Below are positions 62,965 to 64,000 of a stretch of 64,000 nucleotides of DNA, piece after piece. A program made the position numbers and the translations under genes. The stretch's first letter is position 1; every line of letters starts with the position of its first letter. Source of the DNA: Ficedula albicollis. Its lineage: Eukaryota; Chordata; Aves; Passeriformes; Muscicapidae. Under the pieces are notes generated by a model. The model did no database searches and had not been told where the DNA came from. It saw nothing but the letters and a program-made list of their open reading frames with translations. The stretch spans positions 9,484,466-9,548,465 of the forward strand of contig NC_021674.1 of the NCBI RefSeq assembly GCF_000247815.1, in the 5' to 3' direction.

Positions 62965-64000
62965 CTGTCATCCTGTAAAAGTCTGCCAGGTTAAGAAGTG
63001 GATTTACAGAGAGAAGAGCTTCCCAGTTATTCTCTGGCACAAATCAATGTCACAGAGCTGCTCTGATGGAATGGAAGCTTCATATAGTACCACTGTTATT
63101 ACATATTGATTCAGAGTGTCCTCAGGGTCTGTGCATTTAACTGGTGCACTGCTTTCAGAATGGGTTTTGGTGTGTCCCATTATGCTGCATTCCTGCTTTT
63201 GGAAAGACCTGATGGAATGACTGAATTGTTTTCCATAAGGATGCTGAAACCATGGCAGTTTCTGAAACAGGTGGCAGGAAACAGGGGCACCTTAGCACCA
63301 GCCACCCTGATAGGACACCAACTTGCTATATAGGTCACGGGTTCTAGGAAAATACGGCAACCTTGGCTTTGAAGGACAAATGGAAAGGTCAATTCTTCTG
63401 CAGATGGTCTGATCATTAAATGCCCTTGCCCTCCAGCTCCGCTTGTGTAAAAGGCATAGCGCTTCTTTAGGGATAGGAGTGGCTGCTGACCTCGATATTT
63501 GACTAATAATTAAATGTGATCATTGCACAAAGGCAAAAACATCACTTTTTCACACAGATGATTTTGGGAAGGGGGTTGTATGGGGCACTGGGGACATTCA
63601 GGTTGCCCTTGGAAAGCCCACTGTCACCCTGGGAATTGCCCACCAGACCTGAAACAGCAGAATAAAGTCACAGAAAAGATGGCGAGATTAGGAAAAGGGA
63701 GTGATGTGGGGAAGTTGGAAGGAGTTGACAGATACTTGGAGGAGGAAACAGTTGGAAAATATGCTTTATTTATTCAGTGGACAAACAATGCCGCTCCTCT
63801 ATCATTAACAATTAATCACCCTGGGCGCTCTGGCCCAAGACTGACAAAGGGTTTAGGTGTGGTGACAGAAACTCCTATACCTCCCTCCTGTGTGTCTGGA
63901 TCCAGCAGGGAAATATCCAATCCCCAGCTACTCACCTACACCTCCAATATGAGGTACCATCATTACTGGGTAATTGCAATTAACACCTAAAATGGCCAAC

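Larger units (their letters stand above)
56741..64000. other. Gene-free stretch at the right edge
   Basis: No supported gene. It contains the 87-bp duplication (62253-62426), the 41-bp duplication (62883-62964), a TATATATATA word near 62098 and otherwise AT-leaning unique sequence. The longest frames (140 codons at 59560-59982 minus, 136 codons at 63580-63990 plus) are featureless. Confidence 0.55.

Overview
The window looks like a piece of a bird nuclear genome. The evidence is intron-containing coding sequence with GT-AG splice sites, several truncated CR1-type LINE 3' ends with the ATTCTGTG-like terminal repeats typical of birds and other sauropsids, and otherwise gene-poor, CpG-poor DNA. 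I see no bacterial-style operons, tRNAs, rRNAs or CRISPR arrays. The species cannot be named from this sequence.

I can support one protein-coding gene. It lies on the minus strand, with coding exons from 42786 (start) to 37661 (stop), and probably has a noncoding first exon and promoter near 44460-44730. Seven coding exons join without any frame conflict into 306 residues. The product is a polytopic membrane protein with about eight predicted membrane segments and an FTPAGW...IW...IY motif. That motif resembles long members of the TspO/MBR (tryptophan-rich sensory protein) superfamily. It is not the classical five-helix TSPO, and I know no established function or symbol for it.

Layout: 1-37660 is apparently noncoding and holds two extraordinary poly-G runs (213-1538 and 8974-9937) that are probably assembly artefacts. 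It also holds a CpG-rich patch near 8030-8350, a degenerate minisatellite around 11640-12720, a 13-bp-arm inverted repeat at 28204-28237, one plus-strand CR1 tail and a nested 392-bp tandem duplication (34371-35226). Positions 37661-44460 hold the membrane-protein gene. Upstream of it, 44460-64000 contains three minus-strand CR1 tails, an apparently perfect 1321-bp tandem duplication (48657-51298), a long CT tract and several short two-copy duplications.

Two-copy tandem duplications of 25 bp to 1.3 kb recur throughout. Some may be real and some may come from assembly. The long open frames outside the gene show no coding features and are not annotated as genes.
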